The notes: generated from the sequence alone by a model not told the origin. A DNA stretch of 64,000 bases from Rhinopomastus cyanomelas (GCA_013400115.1 VXBP01000349.1:558001-622000); one strand, 5' to 3'. Positions 34,201-49,200 are shown, numbered from the stretch's first letter. A program made the numbers and translations.

Positions 34201-37200
34201 AAGTAATTCCATTTTAGGATGATCATCAGAAATTAATACCCTGCTCGACTAACCTTCCATCAAGGTGTGGTGGATGCTCCAGTAGACACTCAGGCAGTGC
34301 TTCTCCTTTTTCATGCCTCGCTTGCACTTGCAGCCATAGAGCTGGCTGGAAAGCAGGGCCGTCACGGTGCTCCGGCACTGGCTCTTGGCATCGGGACCCA
34401 GTTTGTTGGCTCCGTTGCCTGCGATGCATTGTCGGAGGGTCCTGAATTTGGCGCTGCAGATGGGGTCGTTGGTACAGGACTCACCTGCTTGAAGGCAGTC
34501 CCTGCTTGAGCTGACAGATTCTGCCATGCCTTCTGCAAGAAAACCAGAGAAGAGGTGTGAAGGAGAAACCCCAGGTGGGAAAATAACTCTGTGTCCCCTG
34601 AGCTTCCAATCCCTGAAAAGGGCCTAGCAGAAGGCTGGAGAAGAACTGTTCACAAGGACATGAAAAGATAGAATGAGAGATCATGATTTTGAAGCTGGAA
34701 AAGAATAGATTTAGGATGAATATCAGGAAAACATTCTTTGATCTGAGGGTGGTGGATCCCTGGAACAGGTTGTCTAGAGAGGTGGTGAAGGCCCCCATCC
34801 CTGGAGGCATTCAAGGTCAGGTTTGATGGGGCTCTGGGCAGTCTCTTCTAGTGAGAGATGCCCCTGCTGTTGTAGGCAGGTTGGACCTTTGGAGGCCCCT
34901 TCCAACCCTTTGATTCTCTGAGCTGGACCAGGCTGGAATGTCCATCTTCATGTGCAGAAACCCCTCATCACCAACTACTCTACAAGCAAGCAACAAGCTT
35001 GCTTCTTAAGTCTATAAGTGGGCAGATCCATCTCCAACAGGTCAACTTGAGGGTTTAAACACCCAGGCTTGCCACTTCTACTCATAAATTGCCCACATGA
35101 TGGAGAACACTGGCTTCTCAGCAGCATCCCAGAGGAAGAAGAATGGGTGAAAGGAAGTTGGAGTGATGTTAAGGACACACGACACAACCTAAGATTCAAC
35201 ACCTCAGCTCAACCCTCTCTCTCACACTGCTTGGCAACCACCAACAATGAGATGTGTGTGGGATCCAGCTGAGGAGCCAGGAGAGGACGTTTCTCCCCTG
35301 GAGATCAGGTTGATCCTGATTTGAAAGAGTGAACCTTGACAGCCTGGAAGCAGGCTTATATGTGGCACAGGCTGGTTCTTGCCAGCTCCTGGCCCTTGCT
35401 CTTTCCTGCTTGGAGCACTAAAATTTTCCCAAACCCTTTGCTCTCCCAGCTGTTTGCCTCATTGCTGCCCTCCAAAGTTAACAGCAGCCCAATGCCATGG
35501 AGACCCCAGCTTCTCCTGACACATGATTTAACTCTGAACACCTCCCTGAGGCTATGAACGGCTCTGTCTGGGGTGTTTTGATATGGACTCAGCCTACCCG
35601 TGTCCCAGGAGTTGCCTTTTGTTCACTGTCACCACCTCCCTGGATCTTCCATTGGTTTGTCTTGGCTTTTTCCAAGCTTCCCTAAATTCTCCTCAATTAC
35701 TTGTAAAAACACCCAAAGTGCTCAGTTCCCCACGCTGAAAGGCTGGAGAATCCCACAGGACAGGGAAGGACATTACTGCTCTGTGTAGGTCAATACATTA
35801 AACATGGTCAGTGGAGCTCTGTGGTGCTGTTGCCCCCATGGCCTGAAGAAGACAGTTCACAGAATCTCAGAACATCATGGATTGGAAGGTACGTCGAGAG
35901 ATCATCCAGTCTAATCCTCCTGCCACAGCAGGATCACCTAGACCAAGTCACACAGGAACATATCCAGGCTGGTTTTAAACAACTCAAGAGAAGGAGACTC
36001 CACAACCCGCCTTGGGCAGCCTGTTCTAGTGCTCTGCCACCCTCACTGTGAAGAAGTTCCTTCTCATATTGATGCAGAACCTCCTGTGCTCCAGCTCACA
36101 CCCATTGCCACTTGTCCTATCGTTAGATGACACTGAGAAGGGTCTGGCTCCATCCTCCCGACACCCGCCCTTCACATATTTATAAACATTAATGAGGTCA
36201 CATCTCAGTCTCCATTTCTCCAAGCTCAAGAGACCCAGCTCCCTCAGCCTTTTCTTACCAGGGACATGCTTCACTCCCTTCATCATCTTTGTGGCTCTGC
36301 ACTGGACTGTCTCCAGCAGTTCTGTGTCCTTCTTGAACAGAGGGGCCTAGAACTGGACACAATACTCCAGATGGGGGGTCTCACCAGGGCAGAGCAGACG
36401 AGGTGGAGAACCTCTCTCAATCTGCTAACCACTCCCCTTCTGACCCACCCCAGGATGCTGTTTCATACTATTAAATGCCCTTCTTCTTTAAACATCCAGA
36501 GTGACTCTCGGGGAGGTGTTCACTCTGAAGCTCATGGCTGCATATCTGCACCCTGGCAACAGCAGGTCTAGATGCTAAGGTGTTCTCAGCAGGACATAGT
36601 GGCACCCAAGTGATGGAGAGGACACATGAGTTAGAACACGGCAGGTCACATTCCTTCCAGTTGGTGTGATGCTCTGGACCACATTGACATAGGTCAGGCA
36701 CGACTGTGCCATAGCTTGGGGGAGTGATGAAGAGGGAAACTTCACTTATGGAAGGGGAGAAGCAGTCCCCAAGCTGGTAAAGTCCTTCTGGATCCTACTG
36801 TACTATAAAAACAGAAACTGCTGTCATGACCTTGAAGGAGGACTTCTGAAATACTTCCCGAAGGATCTCCTTGTCCTTAACACATCTTATCTTCCCTTTG
36901 GATAGGAACCAGAATGGTAAGGACACCTTATCCTTTGCAGGGTTGATAAAGTGGGGGTATCTTCTGTATTTTGAGCCCCTCCAGGGTCTGTTCCTTGTGA
37001 GAAACAGCTTGGATAATAAGAGAAAACTCTCTCCCCTGTAAAAATACGGGGCCCTGATTTCCATCTCTGAGGGCTTCATGAGTTTTCTGCTCTCTCCAAG
37101 AGTCTGTTGATCCCTCCATAAAGTCCCTTTTTCCTCCTTCCACCTGCTACCTCTCCTGCCCTGAATTTCTGCACCTGCCTCCCAGTTCAGCATTTGAACC

Positions 37201-40200
37201 CAATAAATCCAGCTCTGCTCCCTCAGCAATCACAAGGTGTTTGCCAAGAACAAGCGGCTTCTGTCGCTCTTGATGAGAGCACAAAGTAGCAGCTGGAGCT
37301 CAATTATGTTTATTGCAAACTTTGGGTGAACCCACCAGGAGGTTTCCTCCCAAACTATCTCGATGACATCTCAAAATGCAAAAACTTCCATCAAACTCCC
37401 GACTATTTCGAAGTGCCTCATGGCCAGCGCCAAGCTTCCAGTTATTTCAGATCTCACAGCACCTCAAGTTTGAGCTCCCCTACCCTTGATTTATTCATAG
37501 ACCTGGTTTATTTAGCACTCAGGGCTTGTTTGGATCTGCCAGACGTGGAGAGAGAAATTACTTCCAACGTGTACAGAACTCTGCCTTGGGCTGTCACATC
37601 TTGAAGAACTCTAACACGAGGAACGACTTCCCTTGAAAAATCATTTGGTCGGCAGTTTCGCTGAGATCCATTAAATGAGACAGAGCTGCTCTTAGTCTTC
37701 CCTGCAAGAATCTGAGAACAAGGTGGGGGTGTGGAATCCCTTGGCCAGGTTGCCCTGACTTTCTCCAAAGCATCTCTTCCGGATGAGGCCAAAGCATGGC
37801 AGGTTTTATTCCGGATGAGATGACTTTGTCAGTGCCACGTCAGCTGCTAGGAAAGCAGGTTAAATTAGAAATGATGACCCTCCTTCCCCCTCTGTGCCAC
37901 ACGAATTGCAGAAGACACTCCCCAGGATGGTTATAAACACAGCCAGCCTGTAAAAGCTCTGAAACGCTTCAGGATCTCCCTTTAAATAAATCAGCCTGAT
38001 TGACCATTTGGGAAATCTCCCTGTGAAATTTTAAGCAAATATATGTCCTCTCAAGCATCATGGAGCAGGGGCCAGGGGTGAATATTTACAGCCCAGGGCA
38101 TAAAACACCCTCCGTTCGGGCTTCGCCATGGAGGTGGGGGAAGCAGCTTTGCAGCGGAGCGTCACGGGTGACCTGCTCCATAATCACGTCACTTAAAAAC
38201 CAATTCATTCAGGGGCTTTTATTGTCAGCGGTGTCTTTGCGACGGAGACAACACAACGCCACGTTTTGCTTCTCACACTGCCCCTGAGAGAGTCATTTTA
38301 TGCAACATTAAAGGAGCGTCTCTCAGGGAAACAAGAAAGATCTCAGTGACTTACAAAATAGCTGGTGCTTCCAAACACACAGGGACAGAAGCAGAGTTGG
38401 GTCTTCCCTTCCAAAGACGGGGTGGCCTTCCTTTTTTGCCTTCAAAAAGACCACCTTGGGGACTCTCCACCATGGGGTCTTCCCCCAGTGCTGCCCGTGC
38501 CTGACCAGGATATTCACTGGGTTGTGCTTGGCCCGGGCGTTCCGTGTCTCTGCTTTTCCAACAACAGACCTTCCAGCTCCCTCTGCTCTCTTTAAAAGGC
38601 CATTTGTCTGGGTTTTTATTCCTCACTCGCTGCTAATTTCACGCTGTTTACAGTGGGCAGATGGAGTGATGAGTTTATTTTCACATCCTGTTTGTAGCTG
38701 TGCTCCACATCTGCTTCTGCTCTCGCTCACCTCAACGACACTTACATGAAGTTACTCCTAACGTGCAGGACTTAGGAGGTTCCACACCAATATGAGAAGG
38801 AACTTCTTCCCAGTGAGAGTGACGGAGCACTGGAAGGGGCTGCCCAGAGGGGTTGTGGAGTCTCCTTCGCTGGAGAAGCTTAAGACCCGCCTGGATGTGT
38901 TAATATGTGACCTGGTCTAGGTGATCCTGCTGTGTCAGGGGGATTGGACTGGATGATCTTTCGAGGTCTCTATCAATCCTGAATGAGTCTATGATTCTAT
39001 GATTCTTTTCCTATTCACTGTGGAAATAGCTGCAGTGTGCACAGGGATGCCCCAGGAACCACCTCCGCCGTATCAATGGTCCTGTCTACAAGCCTGTTTG
39101 AAAACAACCCTCCTAGGAGATCCCACACATGTTGTCTGGATCATAGATGTCATCTGAATTTTTGTAATGCCCAGCAATTCCCTTCAGGATTCTCTTCTTC
39201 CAGGCAAGGGAAAGTTCTTCCCTTTTAGCTGTCTTGCCCTGAGCTTGACGTGTGCTTGGTTTCCAACAGCAAGAACACTCCGAGAGCTGGACCACTCTTT
39301 GGTTGGGTTGTATCAGACCAGCTCATGCGACAAGGATGACACCGTTCAGTGCTATCAGCCCTCGGTGGGCTCTAGATGATTTTACAAACATAGTGAAATC
39401 CCACAGTAGAAACCACCAGTGATCCTGCCCCGTCACTTCAGGAATGTGGCATTGGAGCCTGTCGGAGCCACACTGGGACACTCGGGCCAACAACGTGCTG
39501 CACGTCTCAAGCAGGCATTAAAATGTTGTCCCCAGCTCTCTGCACCTACGGCTCTGGCATTTCCCTCCCTGCTTTCAGGTTACAATCAACCTTTTGTCTG
39601 TGTGTGCTCGGTGCCTCCAAGCAGGGTTTTGCAGGCACTGGGCAAGTGAACACAATAAAAATCACTAAGTGACTTCTCCAGCAGCTCATCTGTGTAGAGC
39701 ACAACCTACTCACTGTCTGGAATCAAAACCAGAAGAAAGCACTTTCCTCTGATCCATCTCCTTGCTTATCACAAACTGCTGTGTGACAACTGGATGCCTT
39801 CACAGAAGCCAGGAAACTCAAGGTGTCCTGTAGGTCAAGACAAGTAAGAGTCTTACTTAAGACTTATTTCAGCAGGAACCTTATTAAGCCATCCCCCTTG
39901 ACCTTCAGCATGATGGAGCTGGGCAAGTCAGATGATGCACAAACGTTTTTGGTGAGCTCTTGTCTGCCTTGCGAAGACTTAAGATGCAAAGTGAGAGTGA
40001 AATGAGAGCGTTAATGGAAGCCAAGGGGTCGTGGTGGGTCAGGAGTTAGACATCTGCTGAGATGAACTCAATAATCCCCAGCTTGTCTTTGACAGCCCAT
40101 CTCATCTGTAGCTCTTTTAGCCCTCTGCCAAGGAGACAAGTGTCACTCGGACTTTGATGAAGCCTGAAAAAATGAAACCATTTATTTGTGCCCCATCAAG

Positions 40201-43200
40201 TCAGTGACTAGAAGCTGGATGGGAGACAAAGAATCATGGACTGGGGCATTAGTCTTTGGGTTGTGTCTGAAGACTTTCAAGCTGGAGGAAAATCCGGAGC
40301 CCTCTGGGTGTTTGTGGTCTGATGAAGTTACATTATGCCTCCGTTACCCTGAAGGAGTAAAGAAGTCTTTGTGAAAACTCTCGTGATAACTTGGGGTGAA
40401 GTCTCCCTAGATATAATTACTCTCCTACACTAACACATTCCTCCTGACAAGGCTTCAGCTTTTGTTTCCTAAAGATGCCTCTGGAATGCCCCATCCTGCT
40501 GGAGTGACTCATCCAGCCTAACCAGCAGATCAGCTGTAAACAAGGTTCTTCTGAAAAGGAAGATGCAAATCAGACCATCGTGCTCAGTGCATGACCTGGC
40601 TGCAAATGGCTTTGTACCCCTTCTGAATAAGATTAATCCAACTGATTCCATGGTTCCATGACCAGAATGAAGGTTTAAAACTCTTGAGCACCCGTTGAGC
40701 CTCAAGCTGGGTACACATGATTCTGAAATGTGCGCTCTAAAACCCACATCACACAGCAAGGTACCTGTTCTGGCAGTGAACATGACCGACATCACATCCA
40801 TTGCCTGCCAAAATTTGGAGACACCATGATACTGGTATATTGGGGGCTTCAGTCCCCACATTTCTGATCACAGTGGTGATCCCGCCATTGCCACCACCAA
40901 CAGATACTGATTTGTAGGGTCTGTGATCACTAGGATCTTAAGATAGGTGCCTCAAAGTAGGCATCCCATCCTATAGGTAACTGAGGGCCTTTGGGTATCA
41001 GCTGCTTTTCTGAAGATAAGAGTGCATCTGCCAAAGAGCTGTAAGGACAACTTTATTGAGGACTGTGAGGTCTCAAGGGCTAGAGAAGATCTGTAAGTAC
41101 TTAAAGCAGATACCTGGAAATGTTCTAAACACATGGTAGAGACATAAAAATTCCCTCCTCAGGCACAGTAAATCAAATTTATGCTCAAGATGGCTCCGGT
41201 CTAATTCTGGAGGGATCTGCTAAGTCATATCTCCTTGTCTTCCACCTTTCATGGTCATACCACCTTTCTTCTTACCTCTCATATTGCTCATCCAGAGTTC
41301 TCCTTATAAGCTGGACAGGGCTCAGACATAGCCATCTTCGCCCAAAAGATGATGTTGATCAAGAACTTTGGTTGTGCAACCCCTTGTGGCCTCAAGTCTG
41401 ATACTGGACCTTCATAAGCTTTAGAAAGTTCATCCCAATGAAGAAGACTCAATAAGAATGTTGAGGATTCTCGGTATTCTGAATGAGTCTTGCATCTGGG
41501 CAGGAACAACCCCAGGTACAAGTATAGGTTGGGGACTGACCTGTTGGAGAACAGTGTAGGAGAAAGGGACCTGGGGTTTCTAGTGGACAGCAGGATGACC
41601 ATCAGCCAGCAGTGTGCTCTTGTGACCAAGAGCATCCTGGGGTAGATCAGTAGGGGAGTGGTTAGCAGATCAAGAGAGGTTTTCTCCCCCTCTGCTCTGC
41701 CCTGGTGAGACCACATCTGGAGCATTGTGTTCTGGGCCCCTCAGTTCAAAAAGGACACGATGCTGCTGGAGGGAGTCTAGAGTAGAGCAACAAGGATGAT
41801 GAAGGAAGAGGAGCACCTTCCTTATGAGGATTGGCTGAGGGAGCTGGGTCTCTTTAGCTTGGAGAAGAAAAGACTGAGGGGTGACCTCATTAATGTCTAT
41901 AAATATTTGAAGGGTGGGTGTCAGGAGGATGGAGCCAGGCTCTTCTTAATGTCATCTAATGATAGGACGAGGGGCAATGGGTGGGAGCTGGAACATAGAA
42001 GGTTCCATATAAATATCAGAAGGAACTTCTTCCCAGTGAGGATGATGGAGCACTGGAACAGGCTGCCCAGGGAGGTTGTGGAGTCTCCTTCTCTGTGTAA
42101 AACCCACCTGGACATGTTCCTGTGTGACTTGGTCTAGGTGATCCTGCTGTGGCAGGGGGATTGGATTGGATGAGGTTTTGAGGTCCCTTTCTATCACTGA
42201 TGTTCTGTGACCGTTCCTCTGCCTGGAATACGCAGTGAGCGTTGTTCCTGCCCGGCGCTTATTCGGTCAGAAATACAGCTGATGGGAACAGGGGGATTGG
42301 ACTAGATGATCTTCTGAGGTCCCTTCCAATCTGTAATGTTCTGTGGTTCTGTAACTCTGGGATAGATGGGCTGTACAGCCGAGGCACTAAGTGCGCTGCT
42401 CTGAACGTGTGCGTGCTGCTGGCACCCTAAAGCGACTCTTATTGGCGTGTGGAAACACTTGGACTGGAACCTGCCCTTGGAGGAGAAGTCATTATCACTC
42501 CAACTGGTGCTGCATTCGGATGAACTGAAAGTAATCTAAAAGGGAGAGCAATCATAGGTAATGCGAGTGACTTCCATTTGCTGGACCTTCCGCGTCCTTG
42601 AGAAGAGTGTGAGACGTGTCAGAGCTCTCCACTGCGATGGTGAAAGCAGCAGCCCTGATGAGGGCTTTTTCTCAGCAAGGTCAGGTTGCAGCAGTCCCTA
42701 GAAGCCCATCCCCTAGTGGAGCAGGAAAGGGTATTTTCAAGCATTTTGCCACCCTAAATAGTGACAAAAAGGGACAGTCTGAGATGAGAAACTGGGTGCT
42801 TGAAAGAAATAATGGGATAATACTTTGATTTGAGTTGGAAGGGACATGTAAAGGTCAACACCCCACAGTGAGCAGAGACATCTGCAATTAAAGCAGGTTG
42901 CTCAGAGCCCTGTTCAGCTCGACCTGGAATGTTCTACAGGTGGGATATCTCTGTCCCAGTGTCAAGGTGAAGAACGAGTGGAGTGTTCTAGATGCAGGAA
43001 TCATGGGGCAAGGGTGGCACGATCCTGTGTGGAGACACACGAAGACAAATAGAGGTCTATATATGGTGGAAATGGGAGAACTGAAGAATAATTTAATCAC
43101 AGAATTATTGAGGCTGGAAAAGACCTCTAATGTCATAAAGTCCAGCGTAAATGAAGGCAGCAGTTTACTCCTTAACCGCAACCACTGAGCTGTGGGATCC

Positions 43201-46200
43201 CCAAAGATCTTAGCTGGGTTCTTTAACAGTCTGCATCTCTAACAAGGTTTATATTTAAAAGAAAGGTTTCACAGGCCTCTCTAGAGGTTGAAGAACATGC
43301 TGTTAATGTGTCTTCTTGGTCTGTACCTCCTTGATCGACCTGAGTGTAAGCTCTTTACCTCTCTGCCTTTTGCAAACAGAAGTTCTTTATGCACTGCAGT
43401 TTATGTTCCACTGTGACAGGAGTCACAGAATCACAGAGCAGTAGGGATTGGAAGGGCCCTCAAAACCTCATCCAGTCCACTCCCCCTGCCACAGCAGGAT
43501 CACCTAGACCAAGTCGCACAGGAGCACACCCAGGCGGGTCTTAAACATCTTCAGTGAAGGAGACTCCACAACTGCCCTGGGTAACCCCTTGCAGTGCTCT
43601 GTCATCCTCACTATGATGAAGTTCCTTCTCATCACAGAGCTTGTGGAGCCTGCAGAGCTCCTCAGCTCTCATTTGATTTGTACATGTACTTTGATCTGTG
43701 CCTCAAGACGAGCTCGGCCTCCCAGCCCAGACTTCAACAAGCAAGTCAACCTAGTTCTCAACTTCCTGAGGAAAATTTCAGATAGCAGTGACCAGAGGCT
43801 TAAAGCCAGACTCCTGAAGTCCAGCTGAGTGAGATGCAGATCTTTTTTGGAGCCTTGAATGGCTTTATACATACATTAAAAAATGACAAATATACTCTGG
43901 CAGGGGGACTGGACCAGATGATATTTTGAGGACCCTTCCAATCCCTAATGTTCTGTGGTTCTGTGATATATTTGTGCTTTTTTAACTCTACTTTGCTTCA
44001 AATCCCTCCCCTGAATTCTGACATTCACCAGCAGCTCTTCAAAATCTTGCAAAGACCTGTCAATTAAACATGAGCTGATGTTAAACACGACCATTGCTGG
44101 GTGCCCACGTCTGCCAAATAATGTGGAAATTTATTGTGTTCTACAAGACACTCTGACAGAGGAGCCTCCAGTGCTGCAGTCTCAGAATGTCCTGGGTGAT
44201 CCAACAGATCCGCTGTGTCTGACCCATCGCGATTGCTCTCCTCTCCAAGGTAGAAGCCACAGACCCATGTAATGCACGTCTGTTTATCCACTTTCTTCAT
44301 GTCTGTGCTCATTCGTGACCACTGCAAGGCAGTTCCCAAGATCTCTCAGAATCCTCAGCACACATCAGGGCTGCAGTATTTCTGGTGCTGCTGATCTTTG
44401 CATCTGCGCGCTGCGCTAGCAGTTACAGGATGCTCTGATCTGAATTGATATGTGACTCCCAAATCTTCTTCCAGTGACACTGCTAATAGCTTTCTGCGAT
44501 GTCTTCTCTTCTGCCGTGGCCTCCAGAAGTTTATTCCCCGCTGTGCTTGAGACCAGAGAATTCTCTTCTGGCAGATATGCCTGAGTTCTGCTGCTCTCCA
44601 CATAGTCCTCAGGAGTGGAGTCCTCAGACACTCTCAGGACTGTCCCCACTCTCAGCTCTGGATTTCCTGGTTTACAGACTACTCAAAGTTCATGGGTGCA
44701 GCAGAAAAATCAAATCAAAACACCCTCCTGCTTTCTGGCCAGGGAAGCAGCTTCTTGCTTTGGAAACCATGACTTTAGGGATCATTTTGTGTTTGGATCC
44801 ACCTTCCCTACCTGAATATTTTTCTTTGACATCACCTGCAGCACAGAAAACCTTCTGCATCTACATTAAGATGCTGTTCTCAAACCAGTGCCGCCAGTCT
44901 GCACAGTGCAAGACGTCCCGGGTAATTTGCAGAAGGATTTACTGGCCAGATGGTTCATCTTGAGGTGGAGCAGCTTGACAGAACTCAGGCGCTTGCTCTG
45001 CTCTCTCTTCAGCGTTCCAAATTCCCTGCCCAGTCCTATTTCATTCTGAGTCCTTCTGCAAAACATCCCAGGTAGAAGAGCTGTCATCTCATCTTGTTCC
45101 AGGGATCAAACTCTGCAAGTCTTCCTGATCCATCAAATCAGCATTTCCGTACCCACTTGGCTTTGGGTAGAGCCTGTCTGGGTGTCGATTCGCTTACGCT
45201 CTGCCCCGACCGCCGCACACACCTGGTTTTAGATCAGCTACCTCTTGCCATGCCCCATTTCCTGACCCACTTCTGCAGCCTTCTCTTTTTTCCTCCTCCT
45301 GCTGTCATCCCATCCTGAGTCTTTCAAGATATCATCTATGTGTATCGCCATGCCCTCATTTCCTCCAGATAATTCTTGCACTCCCCTGTCAAAAGTCTCA
45401 GGATCAAGCTAAAACCTGGAGGGACATCTGTGCAGACAGCATCTCCCATGGGGGCACTGAAAACGCTGACGTCCAGAGTCTTCTCGGGGCACTTTGCAAG
45501 GACTCGAGAGGGGCAGCTGAGAGAGCGCGAAAGAAAACACATCTCCAGCCGTTGTCTTCAAAACCTCTCCCTTGACAGCCAGAAGACAATATTCCTACAG
45601 AGTTCTTTGGGATCTAATTGCTGTCCGAGGGACTCGTCCTTCTTTCCTGCTGTTCCCAGGGGCAGGCATGTTGCAGTGGCTTCTATTTTTAACAATTATT
45701 TTCACTGTTTGTTGATAGCCCGAGCCCTCCCCTTAATCTCTGTCTCATGAACACAGGAGCGTTTCGGGAGGCTGAGGCACTGAGCACTTGGGGTCTGACA
45801 GCAAAGATTTCTGTGCCTCGCTCGCTGAAGACGCTACCATTGTCCTATTCTTTCTTTTTTTAAAAATTTTCCTTTTTAAAGATTTTTAATTTTTGCTCAT
45901 AACCAGATTCCTTCTTTTAATGACCTGTAGGAAACATGGTTTAGTGGACATTCTGGTCTTGACAGTTGAACTTTGTGATCTTGTAGGTCTCTTCCAACCT
46001 TGTTGATGTGAAGGGTAGGAGTCAGGAGGATGGAGCCAGACTCTTCTCAGTGTCTTCTAATGATGGGACAAGGGGCAATGGGTGTCAGCTGGAACACAGG
46101 AGGTTCCACATCAATACGAGAAGGAACTTCTTTCCAGTGAGGGTGAGGGAGCACTGGAACAGGCTGCCCAGGGTGGTTGTGGAGTCTCCTTCACTGGAGA

Positions 46201-49200
46201 TGTTTAAAACCTGCCTGGATGTGTTCCTGTGTGACTTGGTCTGGGTGATCCTGCTGTGGCAGGGGGACTGGACTAGATGATCTTTCGAGGTTCCTTCCAA
46301 TCCCTAATGTTCTGTGAGTCTGTGATACTGTGATTCTACTTAGAAGTCAGAACCTCTGATGACCCTTCTGATGAATTTATTTTCCCAGTTTATTAAAATT
46401 TTAGCTTAACTTCTCCCCACCTCCCCTTTAACCCAAACACTCCTGTTGCCTGGTTTATATGAGGTTGGTAGCAATTCAACGGAGATCGAGCACTTCAAGA
46501 CCTTTTCAGACAAGACCTTCAGAATGATATTCAAGCTGCTGCCTGCCATGTTCCACCACGGTCTCCATAAGAGATTTTCCTTCGCAAGTCTGTTTTAAAA
46601 TCCACACCCTGCCCCCATGCCACACCACTGCTTAGGCAATAATACTGTCCTCCAAGAGGCTGCTGGTACCTGCCAGAGAGTTTGTCTAGATCAGCTGCAG
46701 GAAACGGTAGAGAAGCAACATTTTTATCTTCCCAGTCCTCATACAGCACCACAGAATCATTTTGGTTGGAAAAGATGTTTATCATCTCTAAGTCCAACCA
46801 CTAACCCACCCTGCTGGGTCACCACTAAACCATGTCCTTCACATCAACTCTGCGTGTCTTAAATCTCCACTTGACCACCTCCTTGGAAGGCTGATCACAA
46901 TGTTTGATAACCGTTTCAGGGAAGAAATTACTCCTTGGTGCCGACCTAAACCTCCCCTGGCACAACTTGAGGCCGTTCCCTCTCATTCCGTCATGTGATC
47001 TTTGGGAGAAAAGACCAACCTCTACTTTGCTCCAACCTCCTTTCAGGCAGTTTTAGAGAAGATTCCCCCAAGCCTCCTTTTCTCCAGGCTAAACCCCTCT
47101 CAGCCATCCTTAGAGCACTTGTGATCCAGACCTTTCCCCAGCTTTGTTGTCCTTTACTGTCCTCTCATCAAGAGATCCCAAAGCAGTGGACAGAGACAAA
47201 GAAATGGCTGTTTTGAAGAAGCAGGAAAGGGGCTAGATGAATTATAGACCAATCCTGTGTCCTGACTGCCCAGAAAAGTAAAGGGGTGGCATGGCATGAT
47301 GTTGCTTTTCCAGGCTGAGTGGCACAGGCCCATGTGCACCCATAAGAGTGACCTCGGAGCAATCTTGGGTGCTCATGGATACTGTGCTCCAAGATGAGTA
47401 GCAATGGCACATTCTCAGACTGAGGAGGTCCCTGAGGGTCTTTCCTGAGTCTGGTACTGTTCAGTATTCTCATAATGACTTGGATGATGGAATAGAGAAT
47501 AGATTTGTGTAATTTGTGGCTGACAGGAGACAAGGAGGGGGTCACGAGCAATGTGCAGGACAAGGCTGGAATTCAAAATTGTCTTGATTATCTGCTAAAG
47601 GCAATGTCTGAAATCAGGAGGATGACACTGAACAGAAGCAGAAGCGAAACTGGACGATCCAAGTCTGAGAGGATGGGAAGAAAAAGTAAACCTAGGTGAC
47701 GTGTGGCTTGCCAGCAGTGTAGGACACGTGAACATGTGGTGGGAGGTGGTCACAGGCTGAAGAAATACCCCAACGGAATGAAAGCCAGAAAACACAAGGT
47801 TTGCGATGAGTGGTGCCTACTAGGGTGAGGGGCAATGGGTGTCAGCTGGAACATAGGAGGTTCCACATCAATACGAGAAGGAACTTCTTTCCAGTGAGGG
47901 TGAGGGAGCACTGGAACAGGCTGCCCAGGGTGGTTGTGGAGTCTCCTTCACTGGAGATGTTTAAAACCTGCCTGGATGTGTTCCTGTGTGACTTGGTCTG
48001 GGTGATCCTGCTGTGGCAGGGGGATTGGACTAGATGATCTTTCGAGGTCCCTCCTAATGCCCAGTGTTCTGTGATTTACCACAAGAAGCAATTGCCCTGC
48101 TCTTCTCAGCTCCAGTGCGGCTTTTCCTGGAGTTTGGGTCCACCTACTCAATGGAATAACGTGTGCTAAGGAAGGTGACAGGATCCCAGAGGAACTCCAC
48201 TGAAATTGTAAGTGATTCTGCAGGGTGAGGAAAGGCTGAAAGATCTGGGTTTATTGGGCTGTGAGGAAACAAAGTCAGAGCGCTGAGATACGTAAACAAG
48301 GCAGTTCAGAAGCGGACAGTGACAGATAACCCTCCACCGGCGTGGGATGTAAGATGAGGAGTAATTTTGAGTAAACATGCAGCAAGGGAGATATAGTTAG
48401 ATATTAAGAAAAATGTTATGTGGGAAGTTAAAAAGTGGAACAGATTATGGAGGGTCTGTCTAATCCCCAGCAGCAGAATTGTTTACAGAAGCATCTGTCA
48501 GAAAAAGCTCTTGCATCCTCCCGTCTCTGCTGGAGCAGCAGGCTTTGTACACATGGTCCATTCCTGTCCTCCATTTGTATGACCTCTCCAGTTGGAATTA
48601 CTGAAGACCTTGAGGCTGGGGTAGACTTGTAAAGCCAGAATACCCACCTCAACATCAAAGGAACCCTGCTGGGGTCAGACACAAGCCGGGGTGAATAAAA
48701 TCCATGTGATGTGCATGTCTTCCAAAACAAGACACCTTCATGTTCTTGCAGTTAAGCTGCTGTTAGTCAGCAGGGACCTCACTGAAGTATCTAACATGAA
48801 GGTGTGCAAAAACAAAGCTGGGGAGATTCTAGCAAGACAGTTGTCAAAAAGGAAGCCCTTCCTTCTCTGAGGATGATGTTGCTGCCCAGTGGTTAGGGAC
48901 TCTCTTGGGAAGCAAAGGAAATGGGTTTGGAAGCCATCCCATCAGGAAAGAGCTGCAACCACCACACTAGCCCACAATCAGCAAGCTGTTTGAGACTGAA
49001 TGCAGGGTTGGCCACGTGCTGAGCATGGCCATGGGGAAATGTGGCAATGAACTATAGACAAAGTAGGTGACTACTGGCTCAGCACAGGGCTCTGTGTGAG
49101 ATGGTGGAGAGCTCAGAGTTGGCCAGGCTGACCATGGCCCAAAGCACATCCAGATCCCAGGATAGATCGTAGAATGTTTTCCCATTTGTGCTTAACTTTC

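Noticed and set aside
22129..34532. GFRA1 or GFRA2 instead of GFRA4
   Set aside because: The D1-D3 exons match the GFRA4 pattern (CKCKRGMKKEKHC, RSRYAEFQFNCQP), the hinge is short, and the neighbour is ATRN as expected for GFRA4.
41496..42213. A coding gene suggested by a 113-codon frame
   Set aside because: The frame (GNGWELEHRRFHINIRRNFF type) is a decayed CR1 segment that recurs at many CR1 copies in the window.
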